Positions 1 to 32,098 of a DNA stretch of 64,000 nt are shown piece by piece; the stretch's first letter is position 1, and every line of letters starts with the position of its first letter. Source of the stretch: Haliclystus octoradiatus (taxonomy: Eukaryota; Cnidaria; Staurozoa; Stauromedusae; Haliclystidae); NCBI GenBank assembly GCA_916610825.1, contig OU744447.1:7509402-7573401 (forward strand), written 5' to 3'. Below the pieces are notes generated by a model. That model was not told where the DNA came from. It ran no database searches and saw only the letters and a list, made by a program, of their open reading frames with translations. A program made the position numbers and the translations under genes.

Positions 1-139
1 TTTATTAACTACATTAGCCTATACATTATATTTGAAGTTGTATCTTGTTATATATAAATCATATCATATCAAAGCCCCCGTAATATGTCTGACTTTTTAT
101 GTCCTCTTTGCTCTTCAACGCTTATTGTATTTCTCATAC

Positions 140-19425
<19,286 letters not shown>

Positions 19426-22400
19426 CGTTGACTATACGTTGGTATACTATATATATATAACTTTAAAAATAATTATAATAAGACAATTTAGTTAACAAAT
19501 TAGTAACTTCTATGCCTTGGAATTCATTGCTGTAAAATATGAATTGAAGTTCTATAAAGTTGATGTTTTTGTTGACTGTCTGACATCCCTCTTCTATGAT
19601 ATTATTATGATTGAAAAAAACCGGTGTCCAGTTATAACAATCAAACAATAGGAGGTTGTCTGTTGATACTATTATCATAAATGTCAACGAGAACAATGAA
19701 TCGCTCAACATAGGCGCGGTTTAACTGTTTAGTTTAACCCGCACCGCGCGTACGTTTTGCGGCATTTATATTAACATCCCATCTTGTCAACCATCTGGAA
19801 TAATATTCACTGATAAAGTATGGATTATCATGCGAAGTATAAAAATATTTAACATAACACGAAATCCTTTTTAAATAATGAAATGTAAATAAGAGATAGC
19901 CAGATTTATTAAAATTGAAGATAATACGTACTGCTAAATAAATGAATAAAATGAATAAATCAGATAAATATACTTATTATCACTGAACGTGAAAGTGCTC
20001 GATGCCATACAGCATTAATATAATTGAAAATAATCAAAAATTAGACATTGATATTTGCTACTTTAACGTTTCACGCCTAAGCGATCATCACGCAATTCAT
20101 TAAGTTAAACATTTAACTAATTGTTATGATACTTACTTCTCATATATACGATTTTAGAAATTCTATTAAACTAGTTTGGTAATAATGTTGATTTGTCCAT
20201 GAGTGTCTATGATAGTCATAACTCCATTATACCTGAACTTTATTGAAGCATTAGATAAATGCATGGTTGCGAAATTGATACTAAACTCGAATTTCCGCAG
20301 AAATTTATTCATGCTTTCTGTCTATATCAAATTAATGTTTATCAGAAGTAATCTTATAGATCTTTTCCCTGTTACATGCCTATTATACGTTCCTTGTTAG
20401 TTACAACTGCAGCTGTTTATCTTTCATCATATCATCTTATATTATGTGTGTGTACTGTCTACCTCCTTCAAACGGCCACCTGTCTAGAATGGTCATTGAT
20501 AATGCTCATCCTTCGAGTTAAATATGTTCGGCTAAAGCCACAGCTGATAGCCTTGATAACCTAACAGTTATTTACATTCATAACTGAGCAGATGTTTCTA
20601 TATCTTTGACCGTGAAACTTCTCTGTTAAATACCTTGCATGCAAAACTTCATACTTCGAGCGCGTGACCTTTAAATCGTGACCCATAATTGTTTGATACA
20701 ATATATTTTTATAAGACTTCACACACATGTATCCTATCGGATATATATAATTATTATATATTTACATATACATCATATATATATCATTGTAATTATATTG
20801 TGTACTTAACACAAACACTTTATTGTAGTATCTTTATTATCCTCTATGGATATCATTTATTTGATATCCATCTGCTGTGTGAGTACAGCTCCACAGCCCC
20901 CTAGTAAGAGACTACAATATTTGTTTTGAAATTTATATGTAGTGAAATATTACATAACAATAACCTATTTAGAAAGCATGTAATAATGAATTGAGGCTCG
21001 AAAACAGAAGTAACAATTAAGTCCATTTTTACTATATAAGAGGAATACCCCGTGATAACTGTTTCGAACGTTAACCATCATGCACTGTACAATTTCTACG
21101 GAATAATTTTTTCTTATAAGAACATGGAACACTTTATCGAGTCTAATATTTTTAAAAGTTTTGAAAAATGCCAGCTTGTAATGTTATATTGTTAATTTTT
21201 GTTTGAAAATTACAGTATATCTTATTCGTATCAGTAACTTTCTATTTAATAATTGTGTATCGCTCTTTTTATCACACACAGCAGTAGATATAATCTTGTA
21301 AAGAACTATCTCAAAAAGAAGTATGTATAGAAATATATAGTATGTCTTATAGAAATAAAATAAAAACGACGTGTGTGTGTTTGGTGAACTCGTAATTCAT
21401 GATTTCATACGTTCGTAGCCGTGCATACTACAGTACATTTCGATAATCTTGCTAACATCCCAAAATTAAAGGTTCTGCTGGAAATCATACCCAAAAATTG
21501 CTCGGGGCAGCTCACATCAGAATATGTTTTCGGCGAAATTTCAGTGCAGGATTCCAAATTTGCAAATTTGACACACCCATATAGCACCTATAAGGAAGAA
21601 TGTTACCCTACCCGAAACTGATAAAATTGTAAACATGACGCATATGTCACATTACATTACATGACATTGCCTAAAATAAACGTAAAATGTCATGTTGTCA
21701 TAATTCTCGTGTTTGTGAAAGTATCAATTGAAAATAGCAAGACGTTAATGCTAACAATATAAACCAAATTGCTTTTATACCGCAATGTGACACAAATGCC
21801 AGAGTTATGTCTTCAATGGCACTTTAACTTTCCAAAAAGGAAGCCATGACATTAGAGGATATGTATAGCAGCAATACTTAGTAAAACCTGTTATCAATAA
21901 TTGAATTTACTGATGTATTTTCACATCGTTTGTATGTCGTAATGTTGTACACTTATTTGTCAAATAAGTTATGACTGACCAAATATATGTCGTTGGGATA
22001 TATGATTCTTATTTCCATTGACCAGCATGTGGTAGCCATACTTATTCTTAGAGATACCTTATTATAGTGTATAATTCAGCGTCACCACAGCCAGCGCATC
22101 ATCGATAGCTAGCGAGGTGCATCAGATCATGTGCGTTTTGTATCAGTAGCCTATATACTATCCACCAGGCTACCAAACAAATGATTTAAAAATTTATGTA
22201 ATAGCGCTCACATTCACTAAAGATAGTGAGACGTCTATACTTTCAGAATAAAATCTTCTAATAAAAATCTATGTTTCATTGAGATAAATTGAGCGTTAAG
22301 ATAGTTCATAGATAGTCTACTATTCGTTTGCAAAATTTAGGGCACATGTGGAAAATACGTATAAGGCACAAAATTAAAATTATAATAGTAGACAATCGAG

Positions 22401-22470
22401 AATGCTTACATGAAAATAGACTATTTTACATAGTTGATCTAAAATGAAAACTAGACTCTCGAACGGTATA
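19426..22470. other. Upstream/intergenic stretch, no gene recognised
   Basis: Follows the adhesion GPCR signal-peptide exon on its 5' side, so the promoter is expected here if that exon is used. TATATATATA at about 19450 and AT-rich DNA are all that is visible. It contains the hammerhead-like motif at 20061-20093. The sequence GGCTACCAAACAAATGATTT (about 22168) is shared with about 24805 and is part of an unnamed repeat. Confidence 0.4.
20061..20093 (-). ncRNA. Hammerhead-like motif, isolated
   Basis: The minus strand reads GTGATGA-T-CGC-TTAG-GCG-T-GAAACGTT. CGC/GCG forms a perfect short stem II with loop TTAG, between a near-consensus CTGATGA core (first base G) and GAAAC. No complete stem III closing GU-C follows, so it may be a decayed Penelope-like element end. 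Confidence 0.35.
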
Positions 22471-22477
22471 CTATACT

Positions 22478-23265
22478 TTAATAGTATCTGATGTAGATTG
22501 TTATTTCAACATCCAAGGGAGATATGGTTGTAATCGAAATAGAGAATGTATATAATGTGGTATATAACTCAACTAAACAACATGCCAGGATGCGTTTTAC
22601 AATTTTAAAAGGAATATAGTAAATGTATTGCATAGATGACATGCTAAAGTACAAACATTTATCGATCGATTCATTTTCGATTGGTCTTTTGAATACAATT
22701 ATGCTCTTCGATTGCTTTGTGTCCAATTGCAGGAGGTTATATGCTTTGATGGCCCTCAAAGCAAACGAATGGTGATGCCTTTCAGAATTGCAATGGCGTA
22801 TCTCAATTCTACCATGTGGAGTAAATTTAAAAATTAAATTTCTATCAAGATCTACATAGCCATTTATAATTTTAAGCAAACAGCAAAAAGTCTGTATGGA
22901 GTCGACGAAGCTCTAACGTTTTAATATTTAGCATAGAGATGCGATTGGCATAAGATAGTGACTTATCCATGAACAACCACTTTGTAAATTGTCTCTGAAT
23001 TGATTCCAAAAGTTTGATATCTTGGACTTTGTAATGATTCCATATTTGCATTGCATATTCCAAAATAGGACGTACAAGGCAATAGAATAATTTCATTTTA
23101 AACGAAATGTCACGTGACTTTAATACCCTATGTATCATCTTGGATCTAACTCCAGTATGACTAGCAGTTTTTACAATATGGCTTTTAAAATCTGATTTTG
23201 TGTCAATTAAAACATCCAAATCTCGCATTTCTGATGCAGACTCTAATAGGTTTTTTTGCAAGGAT
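22478..23265 (-). pseudogene. LINE reverse transcriptase fragment (C-terminal part)
   Basis: On the minus strand from about 23265 the frame reads LDVLIDTKSDFKSHI, then KMKLFYCLVRPILEYAMQIW and LLESIQRQFTKWLFM, the thumb/connection signature of non-LTR retrotransposon reverse transcriptases (DLGV-like start, LVRPxLEYAxxxW, IQRxFTK). After 22872 the frame shifts and continues LKIINGYVDLDRNLIFKFTP and SFALRAIKAYNLL, the usual C-terminal end. It is 5'-truncated and frameshifted. Confidence 0.85.
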
Positions 23266-24300
23266 CTTTATTGGATCTCAAACCGGTTCGTTCCTACCAT
23301 AGTTTATATAGTGAGATATAAACTATATTAACTATGTTCCTACTATGGGGGTATTTCTCTGGACGGCCATAGTCTCAAATTCTAGGAAAATGAAACTGTT
23401 CATGATGTAAGGTTTGAGTTGTAATAGGATTTGGCTAAATTTTTTTTTCTAGAATAGAATAGACCAAAACTGATGTTTCAATTATCATCCATGTCTGTAC
23501 GCTGAGTTTTTTCTTTTACAGTATTAGGAACTATAACGGGTCGTGTATAATCTAAATAGAGGCACCATCTCCGTCAACCATGTTGTATACTTAGCCTCGT
23601 TTAGTATAGTACCCTTGTAGTATCAGTAGGAGGCTATCAAAGGGTTTTCAGTCAATCATGTGACAATTACTGTACTATATCTTAGTAATCTAACAAACCA
23701 ATTTTAGAGAGATACCCCACCCTGGGTTCAAAGCCACTCCTGGTAGGTGATTAAAGTAACAAACCGTCTGATGTGCCACAGTGCCACATGAATTATTAAT
23801 GATAAAAAATTCAGTTCTCGATCGCATACGTGCTTTGCGCCCAACAAGAATTTATATCATTGCTGTTATTTCTTAAACGATTTTAATATTTTGATTATGT
23901 ATATAGTGGTCTAATGATCCAGGCGGAATAAAATACGGTCTTTTTGATATTTTGTCATCTCAATTATTTAGTTATTAAAACCAACTTATGGCTTATCTGT
24001 TCGCATGTTTCAAATCATAGATTGCAAAGCCACAATGTTTTCAGGATTATATAATTTAAGACTAGAATAATTGCAACTTTTTTGCTATTACTATAATATT
24101 AATGGTATATAATGGCAGCTATGAATTTATTACTACGTAATTATGTATTCACGACTATTGTATCTAGAAATGCATCAATATTTGCCCATAATCAATCGCT
24201 AATAATAATAAAAATGTATGTACGACTGTGTTCAATGTTATAAAAAAAGAATGAATATAATTAGTATCATCCTCGTGCTATATATTATAATGTATATATG

Positions 24301-24610
24301 GCCCGGGGAGTAACTTCAGCTCTCCAGGGACGGGGGAAACCACTTTGGAAAAAGGTAAAGTACAAAGTACCTAAAAAGTTCCAAAAATTCTGTTGATGCT
24401 CCCCAAAAAGTTCTAATAGGATGATTTATTTTAAGTAAATACACAAAAATGATAAAAGATTTTTCAAAAATTCTTGAAAAAGTCAAAAATAGGATACCCA
24501 TAAGCTCCAAATTCGATATCTCATATCCAAAAAGTATTTCTCAGCTGGAATATGGACCCAAAGAAAGTGGCACGTACCCGTATAGCCGTCATATGGGAGT
24601 TACTCTCCGG
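24301..24610 (-). mobile_element. MITE with GGGGGTAACTCC ends, copy 2
   Basis: Reverse-complement copy of the element at 17204-17511. It reads CCCGGGGAGTAACTTCAGCT at the left and GGAGTTACTCTCCGGG at the right, with CCACTTTGGAAAA, CAGCTGGAATATGGACCC and CCCGTATAGCCGTCATA between. Confidence 0.75.
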
Positions 24611-26572
24611 GATATATGGTGTATATTCAAATAAATTCAACAGGCAAATGAGGGTATCTACACCACCGGACATCAACATAAACTTGATAGGATAAGTCCG
24701 TAGTACGTAGTCCGTAGTCCGTAGTCCGTAGCAAAGCAACCATTGAAAGGTGTAAACAGAATCTGAAGGCATATGGAGCGCATCAGAAGACTTTACTATC
24801 TCCCAGGCTACCAAACAAATAATTTAAAAATTATATGTATAAGAGCGCTCAAATTCACGAAGATATTTTGTTTGGCGCCCTTGGAGATAGTGGGTTACAG
24901 AGATGTAAAACGCAGAAGAAATGATTTACTATAATATGTCGCGGAATTATAACTCGTGGAGCCGATAATACAGCTTTGTTAATAAACACATTCCCTGCTT
25001 ATTGGAATTATATGCCACGAGAAGAAAAATACGAGATAACTGTGTAACTATTCTAATTTACCACGATACATCTGTTGAACATTACACGATCAGTGGCAAC
25101 CCAGCGAGAATTAACCAAGCTTTGACCCGCCAATAATTTCCAACTATAACTGATATTATTGGTGAACATTTGAAACTGTTTCCATGCTGTTTCAATAAGT
25201 ACTTTTGACCGTAACAATCCTCGATTCCTGGTGGCTCTCGCTGTAACATTGTATGAAAACGAGGGCTGTTTTAAAATGAATGAATTAATGAATTAGTATG
25301 CGCGCAGACCCAAATCTTTTTCCTTATAGAATTAGTAGGATCAGACGTACTAATCATAAAAAAAAGATTTGGGCCGGCTCGCTGGCTTATAGTGAATATA
25401 TTCGCTTGTGTTTCATTGAATTCCTGTAAACTCCACTATTTGTTTGTGTATATTAATCAATTTTAAATACCTGAAAGAATTGTTTATATAATTCTTATAC
25501 TTCGGAATGTTTAATCATCGATTTAATAATACTCTTTCAATTAATCGAAAACGCTAAATAATATTGAGTTTTTATAACTGCAATATAACTTCCATCCCTA
25601 CATTTCTTTTTATGATCTATTTGATACATGAAATATTTTACTGAATAAGAATCTTCCGGCTGATGTATATGCTATATACAATAGCTTATTTTGATATTCT
25701 TATATTTTAGTTCCATCATTAGACATGTTCAATATAAATTCTTTATAATTTTTTACATTTATTAAATCATTTAAAGCAGGACAAACATTGATGTATAGTA
25801 TATTTGAAGTATCAATTTTGCATAAATATTCCGAAATAAATAAATAAATAAAATGTGAGTTTATTGAAATTACTCTCTTTATTTGCTTTTAATAAGTCAA
25901 ACTGCAAATAAATAAGTATTCAGGCCTGTTAGCCTTGATGTATAAAGCAAGAGGAAATAATTTTGCAAAAATGATGATTTATGAAAGATAAACAAGTCGC
26001 TGGAACAGAGATCAGACCTAAAACTCAGGAGCTACAGAATAATAGTCTGTTCTGTTTCTTGTTTGGTTAGTGACGTATCGCCAAAAGACCAACATCATAT
26101 CTTTTATGTTATATAGTATTGGGATCTTATCAGAAATTTATTTTTTGCAAATATATCGAAGAAGAGAAAATAGATTCAAATGAATCTATAGATATTGTAT
26201 GTCAAAATATTTCTGAAAAATAATTTCACTTTATTTTGAATTAAACAATAGTTAATGATTCATTTTGACAATATTTTGCCTCACTGGTGGCACTAGGGTT
26301 TCCCCAACGAGGGGGCATTTTTTCCAATATGCTCCAATACCATATCTACATATAGTATCTGCATAAAATATGCCAGTGCAAGGCGAATTCAAACGCAATA
26401 TAATTAATTTACATTAATGACATTAAATCATTGATGTATATATATAAAGATATATTATTATAATAATAATAATGTTGATTTAATAAATAAATAAATTTAC
26501 TTATCAAAAGAGCAAAACATCATTATACAGTAGTGCTCAATACTGGTAAGTATAGCTGTATAGATATAAATC

Positions 26573-26692
26573 AGAAACGAGACGTTTTCTCTCTTACTCA
26601 GAGTTTCGCGCGGTGGCGTCCAGACCGTCTGAGGAGCGCTACCGCGTGAAACTCAAAGTAACGGAGAACATTTCTCGTTTCTAATTTATATC
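26573..26692. mobile_element. Small palindromic MITE-like element
   Basis: The left arm reads AAATCAGAAACGAGACGTTTTCTC and CAGAGTTTCGCGCGGTGGCG. The right arm is an imperfect reverse complement (ACCGCGTGAAACTCAAAGTA, GGAGAACATTTCTCGTTTCT, AATTTATATC). The centre is a GC-rich island (CCAGACCGTCTGAGGAGCGC) in very AT-rich DNA. Confidence 0.6.
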
Positions 26693-28978
26693 TCTAATGA
26701 TACATTATACATATTACATATTGTATTGGCAAACTCAATTAAGAATTTAAATTTCATTTAAACAATACAAAACACACACTTGTCCTTGCATAGCAAAAAA
26801 ATGTATCCTTATTTTCAGCAAACATTTTCTAAAGATCTTATCATTGTCAGCAAAAATTTCTTAAATGAAGAAAATTACCCTTAAAACCCTTCATATCATA
26901 GATTTCATATCATTTTTAACACAGTTCAGGAACAAATTCTGTTTATTTGCATTCCTGCTTTCTTATAACAATACAATATTTGATATAAAGGGTACATAAA
27001 TAAATTTTCATTTACTTCATAACATTTTTTGATCAAAAAAGATCTTTTAGATAATTTTTGCTCAAAATAAGAACATTTTTTCTTGCTATAGTGGTCAAGC
27101 TCTATGTTTTTGTTTCAAGAAAAACTGTGCCAATTTTAAGCGAATGTGTTATTGATTTTATGCCCTGAGATTTTATATGGTATACTAGCGAGTATGGTAT
27201 ACTTGCTCTGCATGTATTTTGTATGATGCAACAAAATTTTAACTGCCTCAAACTTTATTAAACCTTATGATGCATATTCAATTTGGAAATTGTCAAATAC
27301 ATTTTTTTTATATACAACATAATATATACAACATAATATTTCCTGGGTGAAATATATTTTCTCAAAATTCAGAAATTTTTGCTCAAAATGATAAGATATT
27401 TAGAAACTAATTACTAAAAATAAGAAAATGTTATACGGTAATGTGTGTGTGTTTTTGTTTCCAGGCGAGTCAATTATGAGTTAGTGATTTAAGTATCATA
27501 ATAAACATACACGATATTCGCTTATTTTTTTAAACCATTATCTTGTCGTAGAATTTCATATTGTTCACGATTTTTCTTCATATAGTGACAACGACGACCA
27601 GAACAAACTTTTTGACATTAGAATCATTGAATATGATTCTGAAATGTTTCATGTATCGTGCGAATTACTTATACTCAATGTTAATACAAATTAGCCTATA
27701 CTTATAGTATACTTTATAAGCAATATATACGACAAAAAATTGCATCGTGATTTCAAATATATTGTATATGTCATTTTGATCATACATGTTCCAAATAGGG
27801 TTCACAACTGTATAGTTATATACCGTCTAATAAACCATGATATAATAACACTATGCTCTCTTTGAATACTGCTGTCGCGGTGTCCCACGCTGAAGTGTCG
27901 CGTTCTTGTCTAGTCTTCCGATTATTGTTTGTCTCCAGCGTTTCTCCTCGTGAGATCACTATTGTACAATATTTGCGTAACTCATAGTTGTTGACTGAGC
28001 GAGAAAGCCTTCAGTTGGGGGAATTAAAGTTTATTTAAACAGGCCAGATACCGTAAATACGCTTGACCTTCTTATATGTTGATGTGACTACAGACTATAT
28101 AATACTCTCGCGCAAATAGTTATTTGTTGTCAGCACATGTGACTGTCATTGGGGAGGATTCAATGACTTCGTCGTATATAATAGACTTAGCCATGGTCAA
28201 ACCTTACTTAACTAGACAACTATGTACAGAACTTTACTTCTAGAAAATAAGCGAGTGTAAATTGCGTATTTGATATTGAACTATTAGTCATGTGTGTTAT
28301 GTGTAATATAGGAAGTCCCTTTTCTTTTGAAATAGTTGACCCTTGTTTGAATAAATTTTCAAAGAAAATATGTACCTTTTCGAGAAATCGTTCTGTTTTA
28401 TGGGTTTTTAAATACAAATTAGTAAATTCATTATTTTCATCTGGTTTTTCAAGTCCAAGGTGAAACCACATGCTACTCCCAATATGCTAAATCTCGTAAC
28501 TATAGCATGAATATAAACCCGTCTCGCCGTCTATAAAACTCTGTAGAGCCAGTTTCATCAATTTAGATAACTCCATATTTATTTATTAAGCTAAATTGTT
28601 ACTCTACCAAAGCTAAACTCAACAACTAAAACATTTTGTAACATTATCAACTGTTTAAATAATTTTCCAAATTATACTTTATGACAGGTGTGTTATATGT
28701 TGATAAATAAAAGAACTTCGTTGCCGGTAAATAAAAGAAAAATTAGGTTAGCTCGCTCAGCAAAATTGTCTTTTCTTACTTTGACGTTTGCAGTTATCCT
28801 AATGCAGTTATTTTATCCTCTAATTTTACATAATAAACAGCATAAACAGATCATGTTTTGATTTATATGTGATGGAAATAATAACAATTGTCAACAGAAT
28901 TTCAAATTAAATATTTAAAATATTTACAACAACAACAGACATGCAGCTATTAAATAATTTGACATAAAAAAAACTTAC

Positions 28979-29042
28979 CATCTAAATATGCTTTTCCATT
29001 GAAATTAAACATAAATAATAAAGTTAAAATTAATCTCTCCAT
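28979..29042 (-). CDS. Candidate alternative signal-peptide first exon
   Basis: Minus-strand ATG at 29042 opens 21 codons (MERLILTLLFMFNFNGKAYLD) plus one base, ending at a strong donor GTAAGT. It has a charged start, a hydrophobic core and small residues after it, so it reads as a secretion signal. The exon ends in phase 1 with G, exactly like the adhesion-GPCR exon at 19272-19425. It could therefore splice to the LamG exon at 14850, putting the signal directly before TVYENANGYWPLY. Alternatively it starts another minus-strand gene whose remaining exons I could not find between 19.5 and 28.9 kb, or it is a chance ORF. Confidence 0.4.
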
Positions 29043-29999
29043 TCTGTCTGATCGTTATTTCCTATGAAAAAATTGTATAAGGATTTATTTTCATTGAGAC
29101 AAATCCGAGAAAATAAAACATTTCGTTGTCATGAGAATAATGAACCTCTTGATAAATATGTAAGTCCTCTGATAACATTCGTTTTGTGATTTGAAAACAT
29201 TGAACTATTTTCTTTCATGATACCAATAACAATGACGCAAATCCAAGTCTATATTATTTCAAAATGTCATTATAGAATCTATATAATAATAAATATGTTT
29301 TAAATGACTATATTTACATTGCAAAATTTCTTAATTTTCAACCTTTATTGTTTGACAAAGAATTAGATAAACAGGTGTTTAAAGTAATAAAATTTGTTAC
29401 AAAATACAAATTATGCCAGAATATTTAATATAAATATACATTTGTGATATGAGAATTGAAAATCACCTGCAAAATTTCAATTCTGGTATTGATGCATGCG
29501 TCAACTATACATTATACCTTTTCTACTCTCTATCATACTCTGATTTGAGTACAACACAGCAAAATTATGAATTATTTTAAATTTGATTCCTTTAATTATT
29601 TTTATGCTGTACTGTGGCATATACTGATAATATATTTATTCATCTGTTTTGTTTGACACAAATGGCAAATTATAGTTCTGACTAATAATTTATTAGAAAT
29701 TACGAGAAATCAAATATCCCAACCGAAAATGTATAACTGCACAAATATTGAATAAGTTACATGATATATACGTTTTCTATTTGATTAAAACCGTTTTCAA
29801 AAAATATTTTTTTAACTATTTGATAAAGAATCATTTATATTAATTTATGTCCTTATTAGACACAATATCGCTACTCAATTCTCGCCAAACGTAATTATTG
29901 TTCGTAACCAGCGCCAACATTCCCAGGCTGCATTGCAGCCAATGAAAAATCAATGCTGATCATCAATATGCTGATCTGCTATTTAATGTATGGTAGACA

Positions 30000-30065
30000 G
30001 AGCCATCTATTTACAAATAAATATAATATTTAATAATATATAATATTTGTAAATAGATGGCTCTG
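30000..30065. repeat. Palindrome made of two GAGCCATCTATT termini
   Basis: GAGCCATCTATTTACAAATA and its reverse complement face each other across a 26-base AT-rich centre. The ends match those of the elements at 8618-8838 and 14119-14395, so this is a minimal end-to-end remnant of that family with its body deleted. Confidence 0.65.
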
Positions 30066-30081
30066 ATTGTAGAGGATTCTC

Positions 30082-30082
<1 letters not shown>

Positions 30083-30156
<74 letters not shown>

Positions 30157-30157
30157 T
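30083..30157. repeat. (TCA)n microsatellite
   Basis: About 24 uninterrupted TCA units beside the palindromic remnant. Similar runs lie at 17647-17692 and, as ATG, at 53601-53637. Confidence 0.95.
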
Positions 30158-30539
30158 TATTCAGAAAATCTTTAAGTTTACATCAACATGACAACAGACA
30201 TATATATATATATATAAGCAAGAAATAAAACATTTACAAAAGAAAAGAAGTATTTAATACTTACAAAATAAAAAATGGAGAGCTAAATTAAGTTTTATTA
30301 TTCCATCATATATGGTTCTTGAGGAGAGGAATCCCCGTGTTTATAGTCATTCCCAAGTGTTATGTATCTTTGCATTTTGGTAGTAGCTTTACAATCGTTG
30401 TCAGTTCTGAGTTAGAGTTTAGATTGGTGAAATAAACTGGAAAAGAGCATTCCCGCAGAATCAACGGAGGAAGGACAGCAGGTTTGAGACGAGTAATAAG
30501 ACAGAATCTCTTTGATGACCAAAATGCAGGATAAAATAA

Positions 30540-31345
30540 AATAATTTAATGCAGCGTGAAAGCGCAGAGAGAGACATGGAATGTCCCGTCATATGGTATG
30601 ATGGTTGAAAGGGAGTGCCAGGGGAGTGCGATGCTCATCATGGCGAACGAACGCATGAGTATAGATGTAGAAATTTCCGATGGAATGTGAGAGGGGATTG
30701 GCCATGAGAATAATGTGTGACGGGTGGTGTGAGATAATGCAGATGGAGACAGTCCAAGAAATAATGTAGATCGGTTGTATTTGCAGGAGGAGCACAATAT
30801 TCACCAGGAGCTTATAGAGACTCATGCCATAAACCAGTTCACCAGGTGAGCAGGATAAAAACTTCTTTAGACGTAGCACGAAAGCCAAAGAGAACAAGTG
30901 ATTATTCATCTGCCCAGTTGTTAGTAGAAGTATAGACAGTCACATTATGGGAATGTGCCGTCCCTCTTACGCCTAACATATTTGCTACACAAGGAACGCC
31001 ACAAATCACGATCAGATATAGCTGACAAAGAAACTTGTAAATAAGACAATTCACGATATACAAAACATTATTGAAATATACTACTTGCCCATAGCCTCGT
31101 CGAAGCATCTCCTTCGGTTGCCAGTGAAGGATGTCATGCAGTGGTTAAGGGGTATACGCCAGTGGTTGGGTCATGTGAGATGAGCACGAAGAGAAGCTTT
31201 GAGTTGCAAATTATCAAGTGATTTCAAATCAGGAGCAATATGAACTCCAAGATCTCGAGTAGACGTTTTCACTTGTGGTAGCTCATTGGCTTTGATATGA
31301 TACCTCAACCATGGGTTACGACTTCCACTGTCTATAATACCTTGT
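30540..31345 (-). pseudogene. Degraded LINE reverse transcriptase fragment
   Basis: On the minus strand from about 31343 one frame reads SRNPWLRYHIKANELPQV then KTSTRDLGVHIAPDLKSLDN, the RDLGV motif that follows the palm of non-LTR reverse transcriptases, before a stop near 31183. Downstream sequence to about 30540 has short open frames that drift between frames. A segment there (GTAAGAGGGACGGCACATTC) recurs at about 51202-51250, so it is repetitive. Extent is uncertain. Confidence 0.55.
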
Positions 31346-31418
31346 TATAATACATTGCCTCCCCGGCTGTTAAATACATTAAACTCCAGTACATTTTCAA
31401 TCATGGTCACGACTAAGA

Positions 31419-31517
31419 TAGCCTGCGTGCAGACTGAAAACAAAACTTCTCTACAGTGTAGAATTTACTCCAGTCTATACTTTAGAGAAGTTTCGTTTTG
31501 AGTCTGCACGCAGGCTA
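31419..31517. mobile_element. 99-bp MITE with 9-bp target duplication
   Basis: Termini TAGCCTGCGTGCAGACT and AGTCTGCACGCAGGCTA are perfect inverted repeats. Both sides carry CGACTAAGA (31410-31418 and 31518-31526), a perfect 9-base target-site duplication of the size made by Mutator-like transposases. The inner arms AACTTCTCTA and TAGAGAAGTT also pair. Another copy is at about 35838-35906. Confidence 0.85.
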
Positions 31518-32098
31518 CGACTAAGACCTTTGGTAGATATATCAGCATTCAGTTATCATATATCTTGAGTCGGACAGTAATTAAGACAGTTCAATAATTC
31601 TTCTATTTATCTATGTTAATTTAACACTTTTCAAGGCATCTCTGTAATCCATTGGCTCAACATTATAACAATGCTGTGTTGAAAGACAGGATCGCTTTGC
31701 TTTAGGACCTCTTCCTTCTCTTTTTAAACGTAGGCCGAGAAGTATAAACGAGAAAAAATTGCTGATCATGAAATTGAAGAATTCCTAGTTTCTTACAAAG
31801 AGGCTCAGCGTGAGAGCGTGGTTTCACATTAACTATTCTAATACATTTCTTAGTGTATTAAGATGTTTTGTAGCGGTTGCTTTATAGGAATAAGGCCAGG
31901 ATGGAAAATTAGGCTAGGCTCAATATTATATCAAGAGTTTATGAGATAGCATGACTGTGAAGTTTATGCGCTTTTGCTGTCGGTCAACCGAAAAAGAATC
32001 CCGTCTCGACTGGATCTTTACCTACCATTACGTTTCATCTAAGCTTTTACATGAAGAATTACTTTGGGTCGAAGTTTGACACGGTATTCAGTAATGCT

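Larger units (their letters stand above)
23270..28978. other. Intergenic, AT-rich, with scattered repeats
   Basis: No gene was recognised. It holds the element at 24301-24610, a heptanucleotide run (GTAGTCC-type) at about 24690-24733, a repeat shared with about 22168 near 24805-24900, and a palindromic element at 26573-26692. The minus-strand open frame at 28220-28471 contains residues such as THKTERFLEKVHIFFENLFK but matches no family I know and has a poor acceptor. Confidence 0.4.

Noticed and set aside
28220-28471. 83-codon minus-strand frame with protein-like composition
   Set aside because: Poor splice context and no recognised motif; could be a lost exon but cannot be supported.
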